Positions 8,627 to 16,826 of a stretch of 61,293 nucleotides of DNA are shown one piece after another (position 1 is the first letter of the stretch; each line of letters starts with the position of its first letter). The notes beneath the pieces are model-generated. The model was given only the letters and a program-made list of their open reading frames with translations. It searched no databases and was not told the origin of the DNA. Position numbers and translations under genes: made by a program. The stretch is from Gammaproteobacteria bacterium (GTDB lineage: Bacteria; Pseudomonadota; Gammaproteobacteria; Ga0077536): NCBI GenBank assembly GCA_016209015.1, contig JACQWY010000024.1, positions 1-61,293 on the forward strand, written 5' to 3'.

Positions 8627-8900
8627 GTCCTTCTCCCGACTGCGGGGACGCTCGATGCATTGCGCCTTGCCTGACACGTGTCGCCCTCGCGCAGGCGAGG
8701 GCCTAGTCGTTCAGCCCCGGGGCTGAGGTCGAACCGCGGGGCGAGAGCAGATTACCCGCGCGGCGCTGCGCCCTCGAAAGGCCGAGGTTCACTGCGCGTG
8801 CCATGGGTCACCGACTGGGCTTCGCCTGCGCGAGGGCGACGAGCCGGCAGTGCGTCCTGCGGTGCACCGTTCAACCGAATTCGCAGGTCGGCGACGAACC
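8627..8900. repeat. Composite inverted repeat, family C copy 1
   Basis: Inner palindromic arms at about 8679-8709 and 8811-8841 both contain the self-complementary GCCCTCGCGCAGGCGAGGGC-type sequence. Outer arms near 8631-8646 and 8880-8899 are weaker inverted copies. The element resembles the copy at 23154-23450 along its length, including the internal segment with AGGTTCACTGCGCGTG. Both copies abut the terminator of a minus-strand operon. Confidence 0.75.
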
Positions 8901-8934
8901 AAAAAAAAGCCCCCGGTACTTTCATGCCGGGGGC
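8901..8934 (-). terminator. Intrinsic terminator of the hyuA-hyuB unit
   Basis: Read on the minus strand, a GCCCCCGG / CCGGGGGC stem with a short loop is followed by eight T. It begins 17 bp after the hyuB-like stop. Confidence 0.9.
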
Positions 8935-8950
8935 GTCGTGTCGAACGATA

Positions 8951-10747
8951 TCAGGCCGCGAGCTTCTGGCGCTGCGCCGCCGTCGCCTTCGCGTCGACCT
9001 GCATCGTCTTCGGATCGATCACCACGCCGTAGACGTCGCGTGCGGCTTCGATCGAGACGTATTCGTCGAGGACGTCGTCCAGCACCGCGTCGATCTCGCG
9101 CTCCAGCGGGCTGCCGTAACCGCCGCCGCCCGTGCTCTCGAACATGAAGACCTCACCGTACTTGAACGGATGCGCGCAGAGCAGCGGGCTCTTCCAGCCG
9201 CCCTTGCCGTCGAGACCGCCGATCACTTCCTCGCGGCCGTCGTTGAAGATCTTCACCTGGCGCTGGACGGCGGAATGCTTGCCGCCCGCGACACCCGGGC
9301 TGCCCTCGAGCGTGCGGGCCGTTTCCATGCTCAGCTCGCCGTCGGAGAGATAACGGACCTTGAAGATCGCGCCCAAGCCGCCGCGATAACGGCCGGCACC
9401 CGCGCTGTCCTGGCGCAGCTCGAAGGCTTCATAAGCGATCGGGAACAGCAGCTCCGCGGTTTCGGCCGGCATGTTCATGCAATTGCCGAGCGGATCTTCC
9501 GTCACGTTCATGCCGTCGTTGAACGGCGTCGCGCCCCAGCCGCCGGCCGGCAGATCCGAGAACACGTCCGTCGTGCCCTGATAATTCACGGAGGACACGA
9601 ACCAGTTGCAGTCCGCGCTCGTCGAGCCGGTCGCTTTCTCGGGGCAGGCCTTCGCGAGCGCCTGCCAGATCGCGCTCGTGATCTTCGAGGACGTGAGCGT
9701 CGTACAGCCGATCGTCGGCGCCGGCCACTTCGCATTCAGCCAGGAGCCGTCCGGTATGACTATCTTGATCGGGTTGAACATGCCCTGGTTCTGCGGCGCG
9801 TAGGGCGCGAGGAAGAACTGCAGCGAATAGAGCGTCGCGGACGCCGTGTTCGCATAGGGCGAATTGATCGCGCCCTTGACGATGGAATCCGTGCCGCTGA
9901 AGTCCACCGTGATGTCCGAGCCCTTGACGATCAGCTTCACCTTGATGCGGATCGGCTCCTTCGAGAAGCCGTCGGTATCCGCATAGTCCTCGCCTTCGTA
10001 GACGCCGTCCGGGATCTCGGTGATGCTCTTGCGCACTATCCTCTCGGTGTACTCCTGGAGCTGCTTCATCGCCGCCTTGAGCGTCGCGACCGTGTACTTC
10101 GCGGCGGCGCGCTGCATCTCCTGCTCGGCGGCGCGCAGGCAACCGACGTGGGCCTGCAGATCGCCCTTCACGAAGTGCGGCGTGCGCGTGTTGTTCATGA
10201 TGATCGCGATGATGTCCTCGCGCGGCTTGCCGGCGGCGTAGATCTTCGTCGGCGGCAGGCGCAGGCCTTCGCCCGCGATGTGCGTGCCCGCGAACGCCTG
10301 GCCGCCCGCGGCGCCGCCGCCGAGGTCCATCCAGTGGCCGCGGCTGACCGCGAAGCCGAGCAGCTCTTTCTCGAAGAAGATCGGCATCAGGAACGTGATG
10401 TCGTTGATGTGCGTGCCGCCCTTGTAGGGATCGTTCAGGCAGATGACGTCGCCTTCATCGATGTTGTCGAGACCGAAGTGCTCGATGATCGCCTCCGCGC
10501 TGAACTTCATCGCGGCGAGGTGGATCGGGCAGTTCGCGGCCTGCGAGAGCAGTTGCACCTCGTAGTCGTAGATCGCGTTCGAGAAATCGACCATGTCCGC
10601 GAGGATCGGCGAGAACGATGCGCGCTGGAGCACGGTCGACATGCGATCGCTCGCGTATTCGAAGATACTCCTGAGCACTTCGAAAGTGACCGGGTCGACC
10701 TTGGTCTGCTCGATGACGGACGCGTCTACCTTTACCTTCTTGTCCAT
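8951..10747 (-). CDS. HyuB/acetone carboxylase alpha-like subunit (hydantoinase B/oxoprolinase family)
   Basis: The 598-residue protein belongs to the hydantoinase B/oxoprolinase superfamily. Key stretches are SPILADMVDFSNAIYD near residues 45-60, the conserved NDPYKGGTHINDITF near 105-119, SRGHWMDLGG near 134-143, a GCTTLTSSKI region near 345, and a C-terminal GGGGYGSPLERE near 544-555. In carboxylases of this superfamily HyuB-like subunits carry out the carboxylation half reaction; in hydantoinases and oxoprolinases they complete ring opening. The start is 12 bp after the hyuA-like stop with a GGAGGAG ribosome site, so the two are translated as a pair. Context with an acetoacetate-CoA ligase favours a ketone carboxylase, but hydantoinase cannot be excluded. 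Confidence 0.85.
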   Translation of the reverse strand: MDKKVKVDASVIEQTKVDPVTFEVLRSIFEYASDRMSTVLQRASFSPILADMVDFSNAIYDYEVQLLSQAANCPIHLAAMKFSAEAIIEHFGLDNIDEGDVICLNDPYKGGTHINDITFLMPIFFEKELLGFAVSRGHWMDLGGGAAGGQAFAGTHIAGEGLRLPPTKIYAAGKPREDIIAIIMNNTRTPHFVKGDLQAHVGCLRAAEQEMQRAAAKYTVATLKAAMKQLQEYTERIVRKSITEIPDGVYEGEDYADTDGFSKEPIRIKVKLIVKGSDITVDFSGTDSIVKGAINSPYANTASATLYSLQFFLAPYAPQNQGMFNPIKIVIPDGSWLNAKWPAPTIGCTTLTSSKITSAIWQALAKACPEKATGSTSADCNWFVSSVNYQGTTDVFSDLPAGGWGATPFNDGMNVTEDPLGNCMNMPAETAELLFPIAYEAFELRQDSAGAGRYRGGLGAIFKVRYLSDGELSMETARTLEGSPGVAGGKHSAVQRQVKIFNDGREEVIGGLDGKGGWKSPLLCAHPFKYGEVFMFESTGGGGYGSPLEREIDAVLDDVLDEYVSIEAARDVYGVVIDPKTMQVDAKATAAQRQKLAA

Positions 10748-10759
10748 TCCGGCTCCTCC

Positions 10760-12802
10760 TCAGGCGTTGGCCGTGAGATTGCGGCTGATGTCGATGATCA
10801 GATTGCCGTACTGATCGACGGTCGCCACCGCATTCGGCGGCAGTACGGCGCAGGCATGCTCGTACTCGACGATGCTCGGGCCCGCGACCGTCGCTCGGGG
10901 CTTCAGGGCGTGACCGTCGTAGACCTTGCTCTGATGCCACTCGCGATTGAAATAGATCTTGCGCTCGCCCTTCACGGGTTCCGCGCCGCTGCCGCCGACT
11001 TCGACGGGCGGCGGGGCGTCCATCTTGCCGATCGCGGTCACGCCGAGCGAAACGAAGGCCGGCGCGAAATCGTCCGAGCTCACACCGTACTCCCGTTCGT
11101 GGCACTTGTGGAAGGTCGCGACGAGGTCCGGGATGTCGTGGGCGGTGAGCGCCTTGGCCGGGACGGGCGTTTCCACCTCGTAGGTCTGGCCCACGTAGCG
11201 CATCTGGGCGCTGCGCTGGGTCTCGATGTCCTGACGGGCGACGCCGTCCGCTTCGAGCAGCCGGATGGCTTCGGCTTCGAGCTTCGAGTATAGCTCATTG
11301 ACCTTCGCCAAATCGGCCTGTTCGACCGACGAGAAATAGAAGGCCTCGAGGTCCTGGCGCAGGTCCATCGCGGTCGCGCCGAACGCCGAGGCGACGCCCG
11401 CGTAGACCGGCACGATGACTTTCGGGATGTTCAGGGACTCGGCCACGAAGCAGGCGTGCATCGCACCCGCGCCGCCGAAGCTCGCGAGCACGAAATCGCG
11501 CGGATCGCGACCGCGCGAGACGAGCACCTTCTTCACCGCCTGCGCCATGTTCTCGCAGCCGATGCGGATCATGCCGTCCGCGGTCTCGATACCCGACAGG
11601 CCGAATTCCTCGGCGAGCCGCTCCATTGCGGCCTCGGCGCCCTCGATGTCGAGATCCATCTTGCCGCCGAGCGTGGGCTCGATGCGGCCGAGGAGGAGAT
11701 TCGCGTCCGTGATCGTGGGCTCCGTGCCGCCGAGCCGGTAGGACACCGGGCCCGGGCTCGAGCCCGCGCTCCTGGGGCCGACGCGCAGCGAACCGCCTTC
11801 GTCGACCCAGCCGATCGACCCGCCGCCCGCACCCACGCTGTGGATGTCGAGCATCGGCACGATGCAGGGGATTTCCCATTCGATTTCGTGATCGCGGGTG
11901 ATGAGACCATGGCCATCCTCGACGATCGACACATCGAAGCTCGTGCCGCCGACGTCGGTGTGGACGAGGTTCGGATGATCGGCGAGCAGGCGCGAGAGAT
12001 ACGCCGCGTAGGCCACGCCGCCGGCGGGACCGGACTCGATGAGCTCTTCCGGATGCAGCTTCGCGTAGTCGACGCCCGTGATGCCGCCGCTCGATTTCAG
12101 GATCAGCAGCGAACCCGTGAAGCCCTTCTGCTTCAGCGCGTTCTCGAGGCGGTTGAAGTAGTCCTCCATGACCGGGATCGTCGCGGCACGGATCGCGGTC
12201 GTCGTGAAGCGGCCGTGCTCGCGGAACACCGGGCGCGTCTCGGAGGACAGTACGACGTAGGTGTCCGGACAGACGCTCTTGATCACGTCGCGCATCTCGC
12301 GCTCGTGCTGACCGTTCTTGTAGGCGTTGATGAACGCGATGGCGACGGACTTGATGCCGTGCGTCTTGATCTTGTTCGCGATCTCGAGGGCGGCGTCTTT
12401 CGGCAGCGGGCGGACGATTTCGCCCTTGGCGTTCGTGCGCTCGTTCAGCGTGTAACGGTAACGGCGCTTGATGATGGGCTTCGGTTTGACCTGGTAGGGA
12501 TCGTAGAGCTGCTCGCGATGCTGGCGGCCGATTTCGATCGTGTCGCGGAAGCCGTCGGTCGTGACCATCGCGGCATCGGGATAGTCGCGCTCGATGAGCG
12601 CGTTCGTCGCCGTGGTCGTGCCGTGCATGAGATGCGAGATCTCGGCGAACGGGATCCCGGCCGCCGCGATGGCGCTGATGACGCCCTCGGACCGGTCATG
12701 CTTCGTGGTCAGGACCTTGGAGGTGACCTGCTTGCGGGTCTTGTCCTCCCAGGCGAATAAGTCGGTGAACGTGCCTCCGACGTCGATGCCGACGCGCCAC
12801 AT
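10760..12802 (-). CDS. HyuA/acetone carboxylase beta-like ATPase subunit
   Basis: The 680-residue protein is a hydantoinase A/oxoprolinase-type ATPase with an actin-like nucleotide site. GIDVGGTFTDLF lies at residues 5-16, HGTTTATNALIER near 60-72, a second phosphate motif HTDVGGTSFDVS near 287-298, and the GAGGGSIGWVDEGG loop near 325-338. In the carboxylases this subunit uses ATP to phosphorylate bicarbonate or substrate. A strong GAGGAGATA ribosome site precedes the ATG at 12802. It is first of a two-gene unit with hyuB and lies 309 bp downstream of the acetoacetate-CoA ligase gene on the same strand. No small gamma subunit is present here, unlike the 31.5-39 kb operon. Confidence 0.85.
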   Translation of the reverse strand: MWRVGIDVGGTFTDLFAWEDKTRKQVTSKVLTTKHDRSEGVISAIAAAGIPFAEISHLMHGTTTATNALIERDYPDAAMVTTDGFRDTIEIGRQHREQLYDPYQVKPKPIIKRRYRYTLNERTNAKGEIVRPLPKDAALEIANKIKTHGIKSVAIAFINAYKNGQHEREMRDVIKSVCPDTYVVLSSETRPVFREHGRFTTTAIRAATIPVMEDYFNRLENALKQKGFTGSLLILKSSGGITGVDYAKLHPEELIESGPAGGVAYAAYLSRLLADHPNLVHTDVGGTSFDVSIVEDGHGLITRDHEIEWEIPCIVPMLDIHSVGAGGGSIGWVDEGGSLRVGPRSAGSSPGPVSYRLGGTEPTITDANLLLGRIEPTLGGKMDLDIEGAEAAMERLAEEFGLSGIETADGMIRIGCENMAQAVKKVLVSRGRDPRDFVLASFGGAGAMHACFVAESLNIPKVIVPVYAGVASAFGATAMDLRQDLEAFYFSSVEQADLAKVNELYSKLEAEAIRLLEADGVARQDIETQRSAQMRYVGQTYEVETPVPAKALTAHDIPDLVATFHKCHEREYGVSSDDFAPAFVSLGVTAIGKMDAPPPVEVGGSGAEPVKGERKIYFNREWHQSKVYDGHALKPRATVAGPSIVEYEHACAVLPPNAVATVDQYGNLIIDISRNLTANA

Positions 12803-13111
12803 GTGGTATCTCCTCTCGTTCGGGTTGGCGGGCCGGGACGGGGCCTTACCACGTCGCCGGTCTCAATCGGCAGGTCCCCCGCGCCGCGGCGGCGGCACGT
12901 GGCCGCGCCCGGCGACTGCCGTAGGGTTCGCGCGTCTGACGCGCCCGGTCGCCGGCGGGCTGTCCGGCGTCCGGTGCAAGCGGGTTGCGGCCTTAGTGTG
13001 TCGGCATTCCCCAGGCCTTTCAATGGTCCGCCGGGGAAAGCAAGAATCCGGCCCCGGGCCCCGGCCCGGGCCACCGGGGGGCAAGCTTCTTGCGCCCCGG
13101 TGCGCGGCGAT
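12803..13111. other. Intergenic leader of the hyuA-hyuB unit
   Basis: This 309-bp stretch has no credible gene. It contains the hyuA ribosome site next to 12803, a very GC-rich tract around 13050-13075, and the hairpin at 13072-13102 belonging to the ligase gene. A promoter for hyuA would lie here but no clear -35/-10 pair was found. Confidence 0.4.
13072..13102 (-). terminator. Strong hairpin just after the acetoacetate-CoA ligase gene
   Basis: CACCGGGG(G)GCAAG pairs with CTTGCGCCCCGGTG over about 14 bp with one mismatch and a 3-nt loop, beginning 9 bp past the stop. There is no T run, so it may act as a 3' stabiliser or a weak terminator rather than a full stop. Confidence 0.55.
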
Positions 13112-15094
13112 TCAGCGCTCGAAATCGGTCTGTTTCCCTGCGAAATCGATGAAGTAATCGATGGACGCCGGGTTCATCATTGCGTCGCGGCTGACCGCCT
13201 TCGCGATGTCGTAACCCATGAGGATCCTGCGCACCGGGACCTCGAGCTTCTTGCCGGTCAGCGTATAGGGCACGGCCTCGACAGCATAGATCCGGTCCGG
13301 GACGTGGCGCGGCGAGCACTGCTCGCGCAAGGCCTCGTTGATCTTCTTCACGAGCCCGGGCGTGAGCTCGCGCCCCGGTTTCAATTGCACGAACAGCGGC
13401 ATGAAGAAGCGCCCGCCGGAGAGATCGAGGTTCACGATGATCGAATCCTGCAACTCCTCGATCGCCTCGAGCGTACGGTAGATCTCGGCCGTGCCGATGC
13501 GCACGCCGTAGCGGTTCAAGGTCGAATCCGAGCGGCCCTGGATGTAGCAGCCGCCGCGCGCGTTGACCTTGAAGAAATCGCCGTGGCGCCAGTAGCCGGG
13601 GAACACTTCGAAGTAGGACTCGCGATAGCGATGGCCGTCGCGATCGTTCCAGAAACAGATCGGCATCGAGGGCATGGGCTTGCAGACGACGAGCTCGCCG
13701 ACTTCGTCGATGACGGACTCGCCGGCGTCGTTGAATGCGTGCACGTCGACGGCGAGCGCCGCGGCCTGGATCTCGCCCGCATACACCGGCAGCGTGCACG
13801 AGCCGCTGACGAAGCCCGAGCTGATGTCCGTGCCGCCGCTCTGCGAGGTCACCCAGAGATCTTCTTTCACGTTCTCGTAGAGCCACACCATCGATTCCGG
13901 CGTCACCGGCGAGCCGCTCAAGAGCACGCCTTCGAGCGCGGCGTAATCGTACTTCGCTTTCGGCACGATGCCGTTCTTCTGCATCAGGCTCACGTAAGTC
14001 GGGCTGCCGCCGAAGATCGTCGCCTTGTGCTCGGCGGCGAGCCGCCACAGCACGTCGACGTCGGGCGCGGACGGGTTGCCGTCGTAGAGTATCGAAGAGG
14101 CGCCGACGACCAGCGCCGACATCAGCACGTTCCACATGATCCAGCCCGAGGTCGTGTAGAAGAACATCGTCGCGCCGGGACGGAGGTTGATCTGCAGGCT
14201 CATGCCCTTGTGCATCTCAAGCGTGATGCCGCCGTGGCTGTGGACGATCGCTTTCGGCAGGCCGGTCGTGCCGGAGGAATAGACGATCCACAACGGATGA
14301 TCGAAGGGCACGGGCGTGAACTCGAGCGGCGCGGCCGGTGCGTGCGCCATGATCTCGGGCCAGATCGCCGCGTGCGACACGGGCGGCTCGGCCTGCGCAT
14401 CGATGTACGGCAGGAAGACGACCTGCTTCAGGGACGGCAACTGTTCGATGATGTGCAGCGCCTCGGCACGGCGATCGAAGGTCTTGCCGCCGTAGTTGTA
14501 GCCGTCGACGCAGAACAGCACCGTCGGTTCGATCTGGCTGAAGCGATCGAGCACGCTGCGTACGCCGAAGTCCGGCGAGCAGCTCGACCAGATTGCGCCG
14601 AGGCTCGCGGTCGCGAGGAAGGCGACGATCGTCTCCGGGATGTTCGGCATGAAGGACGCCACGCGATCGCCCGGCTTCACGCCGTACTCGGGCAGGCGCG
14701 CCGCGAGACGCGTGACCTGATCGGCGAGCTCGTTCCAGCTCACGGCGCGGTAGGGGATGTGCTCGGCGGCGAAGTGCAGCGCGGTCTCGGGCCCGCGGCT
14801 GTTGCGCAGGACATGTTCGGCGAAATTCAGATGCGCGCCCGGAAACCATTTGGCGCCCGGCATCTCCGCATGCTTCAGCACGCACTCGTAGGGCGTCGTC
14901 GACTTGATGTCGAAGTACTGCCAGACCGCTTCCCAGAAGGCCTCGAGATTCGCGACGGACCAGGCCTGGAGCTCCGTGTAGTTCGCGAGACGCACCTGCT
15001 TGTGCTCGGCGAGCCAGCGCAGGAATTTCGTCAATTGCGAGGCCGCGATGCGGGCCGGGCTGGGCGTCCAGAGCAGGTCGCCTTCTTGAACCAT
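13112..15094 (-). CDS. Acetoacetate-CoA ligase (acetoacetyl-CoA synthetase) family
   Basis: The 660-residue protein is an ANL-superfamily acyl-CoA synthetase of the acetoacetyl-CoA synthetase type. The N-terminal cap is typical, the AMP-binding P-loop YSSGTTGLPKAIVH lies near residue 270, and FFYTTSGWIMWN, YRTLEAIEELQD and the C-terminal catalytic lysine motif PYTLTGKKLEVPVRRI are all visible. Length (about 650 aa) and the GWIMWN segment are those of acetoacetyl-CoA synthetase rather than acetyl-CoA synthetase. It would convert a beta-keto acid, CoA and ATP to beta-ketoacyl-CoA, AMP and PPi. The thiolase is divergent across a 360-bp structured region and the hyuAB carboxylase-like pair lies downstream, forming a plausible ketone, beta-keto acid, CoA ester, acetyl-CoA route. 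Confidence 0.9.
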   Translation of the reverse strand: MVQEGDLLWTPSPARIAASQLTKFLRWLAEHKQVRLANYTELQAWSVANLEAFWEAVWQYFDIKSTTPYECVLKHAEMPGAKWFPGAHLNFAEHVLRNSRGPETALHFAAEHIPYRAVSWNELADQVTRLAARLPEYGVKPGDRVASFMPNIPETIVAFLATASLGAIWSSCSPDFGVRSVLDRFSQIEPTVLFCVDGYNYGGKTFDRRAEALHIIEQLPSLKQVVFLPYIDAQAEPPVSHAAIWPEIMAHAPAAPLEFTPVPFDHPLWIVYSSGTTGLPKAIVHSHGGITLEMHKGMSLQINLRPGATMFFYTTSGWIMWNVLMSALVVGASSILYDGNPSAPDVDVLWRLAAEHKATIFGGSPTYVSLMQKNGIVPKAKYDYAALEGVLLSGSPVTPESMVWLYENVKEDLWVTSQSGGTDISSGFVSGSCTLPVYAGEIQAAALAVDVHAFNDAGESVIDEVGELVVCKPMPSMPICFWNDRDGHRYRESYFEVFPGYWRHGDFFKVNARGGCYIQGRSDSTLNRYGVRIGTAEIYRTLEAIEELQDSIIVNLDLSGGRFFMPLFVQLKPGRELTPGLVKKINEALREQCSPRHVPDRIYAVEAVPYTLTGKKLEVPVRRILMGYDIAKAVSRDAMMNPASIDYFIDFAGKQTDFER

Positions 15095-15139
15095 GGGTCA
15101 GTCCTCTTCTTCAGCTGAATATCGTTATTAGAGCTCTGA

Positions 15140-15281
15140 ACAAGTCCGTCCGGGACTTGTCAGCGCACGGCCAGCAAGAAGTGTAATTCTTGCCGGCCTC
15201 ACGTGAACAATGGCTTACGCCACCGTTCACGGCGGCACATCCCTGTGCCGCAGGAAGCTCTGAACTCGTTCAGAGCTTCCT
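15140..15281. repeat. Cluster of four hairpins (family D) in a divergent intergenic region
   Basis: Four stems lie in 140 bp: 15140-15160 (ACAAGTCC arms), 15174-15193 (GCAAGAA arms), 15203-15230 (GTGAAC arms) and a perfect 13-bp stem at 15252-15281 (AGGAAGCTCTGAA arms with a 4-nt loop). The AGGAAGCTCTGAAC core recurs at 52252-52281 and a shorter GCTCTGAAC form at 41591. The cluster fills the space between the ligase and thiolase starts. Confidence 0.8.
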
Positions 15282-15454
15282 CGTATACGGAAGGCGCGGG
15301 CGCCCGCTCAGGCGCCCCGGCGGCACTGGTCCGCGTGACCGGGATCATCGACGCCGCCCGCATGATAGCGATACCATGCAGGCTCCACAAACGGGCCGTC
15401 CGGCCCGGAAATCCGCGGCTACGCCGCAATAATTCTTAGCGGGAGAGGCAGCTT

Positions 15455-16693
15455 ATGAACGACGTTTTCGTCGCCGGCGTCAGCATGACGGCATTCGGCA
15501 AGCACCTGACGCGCAGCATCAAGGACCTGGCCCAGGACGCGCTGCAGGGCGCGCTGAAGGATGCGGGCGCGGAGCTCGGCGACATCGAGGCCGTGTTCTA
15601 CGGCAACTGCGTGCAGGGCCACATGGACGGCCAGGACATGATCCGCGGTGAGATCGCGCTGCGTGCCGCGGGCCTGCAGAACGTGCCGATGATCAACGTC
15701 GAGAACGCCTGCGCGACCGGCAGCTCCGCTTTCCACCTCGCGGTGAGCTACGTACGCTCCGGTGCCGCCGACATCGCGCTCGCGATCGGCGTGGAGAAGA
15801 TGTTCTCCGCGGACAAGGCGCTCATGTTCAGCGCCTTCGACGGCGCGTGGGACGTGCATCAGGTCGAGCAGAACCGCAACACGCTCACCTCCATGGGCGA
15901 GGGTCTCCCGATCCCGCCGGGCACGACCTCGGACAAGCCGTACAGTGTCTTCATGGACGTCTACGCCGGTCTCTCGCGCCTGCACATGCGCGAGTTCGGC
16001 ACGACCCAGCGCCAGATCGCCATCGTCTCCTCGAAGAACCATCAGCACTCGACGATGAATCCGCTGTCGCAGTATCAGCGTGCCTACAGCGTGGACGAAA
16101 TTCTCGCCGCGCCGCCGATCACCTATCCGCTGACGCTGCCGATGTGCTCGCCGGTGAGCGACGGCGCGGCCGCCGCGATCGTCTGCAATGCCGCCGGCCT
16201 GAAGCGTCTGTCGAGCGCCGCGAAGCGGGCGAAGCGCGTCTGCGCCTCGGTCGTGCAGACCGGCTCGAACCGGCGCGCCGAGGATCTCCATCTGCACGTG
16301 ACCGCGCGCGCCGCGAAGAAGGCCTACGAGCAGGCGGGCGTCGGTGCGGACGCGATGTCGATGGCCGAAGTCCACGATGCGACCGCAGTCGGCGAAATCA
16401 TCGAAGTGGAAGCGCTCGGCCTGTGCAAGCTCGGCGAAGGCGGCCCGTTCGCGGAATCCGGCGCGACCGCGCTCGGCGGCCGTCTGCCGGTCAATCCCTC
16501 GGGCGGCCTCGAGTCGAAGGGCCATCCCATCGGCGCGACCGGCATTGCCCAGATCTACGAGCTCGTCACTCAGCTCCGCAACGAGGCCGGAAAACGCCAG
16601 ATCACCGCGCCGAAATTCGGCATCGCCCAGAACGGCGGCGGCATCTGCGGCGTGGAGGAAGCCGTGGTGTGCGTGCACATCGTGGGGCACTGA
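15455..16693 (+). CDS. Thiolase-like acetyl-CoA acyltransferase (SCP-x/lipid-transfer type)
   Basis: The 412-residue protein has the thiolase fold. The nucleophile motif is NACATGSSA with Cys86, the region NPSGGLESKGHPIGATG carries the active-site histidine, and a C-terminal GGGICG holds the second cysteine. The sequence style (early DAGAELGDIEAVFYGN, internal MSMAEVHDATA) is that of the SCP-x/non-specific lipid-transfer thiolase group rather than FadA or PhaA. A GGGAGAGG ribosome site precedes the ATG. It would release acetyl-CoA or propionyl-CoA from a beta-ketoacyl-CoA. It is divergent from the acetoacetate-CoA ligase, so shared regulation is plausible. Downstream it converges on DUF1329 across repeat B3. 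Confidence 0.85.
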   Translation: MNDVFVAGVSMTAFGKHLTRSIKDLAQDALQGALKDAGAELGDIEAVFYGNCVQGHMDGQDMIRGEIALRAAGLQNVPMINVENACATGSSAFHLAVSYVRSGAADIALAIGVEKMFSADKALMFSAFDGAWDVHQVEQNRNTLTSMGEGLPIPPGTTSDKPYSVFMDVYAGLSRLHMREFGTTQRQIAIVSSKNHQHSTMNPLSQYQRAYSVDEILAAPPITYPLTLPMCSPVSDGAAAAIVCNAAGLKRLSSAAKRAKRVCASVVQTGSNRRAEDLHLHVTARAAKKAYEQAGVGADAMSMAEVHDATAVGEIIEVEALGLCKLGEGGPFAESGATALGGRLPVNPSGGLESKGHPIGATGIAQIYELVTQLRNEAGKRQITAPKFGIAQNGGGICGVEEAVVCVHIVGH

Positions 16694-16709
16694 TCCGAGA
16701 AACGGTCTT

Positions 16710-16817
16710 CGTAGGTCCATTGATTAGCCGCAGGCGTAATCGGACGTTCGCGCGGCAGCGAAGCACTGGCGGCCGTCGAGCGAGCGTCCGATTACGCTGG
16801 CGCTAATCGGACCTACG
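16710..16817. repeat. Long inverted repeat, family B copy 3
   Basis: Same family as 2243-2378 and 6159-6264: arms carry GTAGGTCC and GTAATCGGACGTTCG and their inverted copies, with a small insertion in the left arm. It fills the 133-bp space between the convergent thiolase and DUF1329 genes. Confidence 0.85.
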
Positions 16818-16826
16818 GACGACTGT

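Noticed and set aside
8678-11293. Long plus-strand frame of 871 codons
   Set aside because: It lies antisense over the hyuB- and hyuA-like genes, is rich in arginine and histidine, has no domain, and is explained by GC-rich third positions of the real genes.
12803-15118. Plus-strand frame of 771 codons opposite the acetoacetate-CoA ligase
   Set aside because: Antisense shadow with arginine-rich low-complexity sequence; the minus-strand frame has all ligase motifs.
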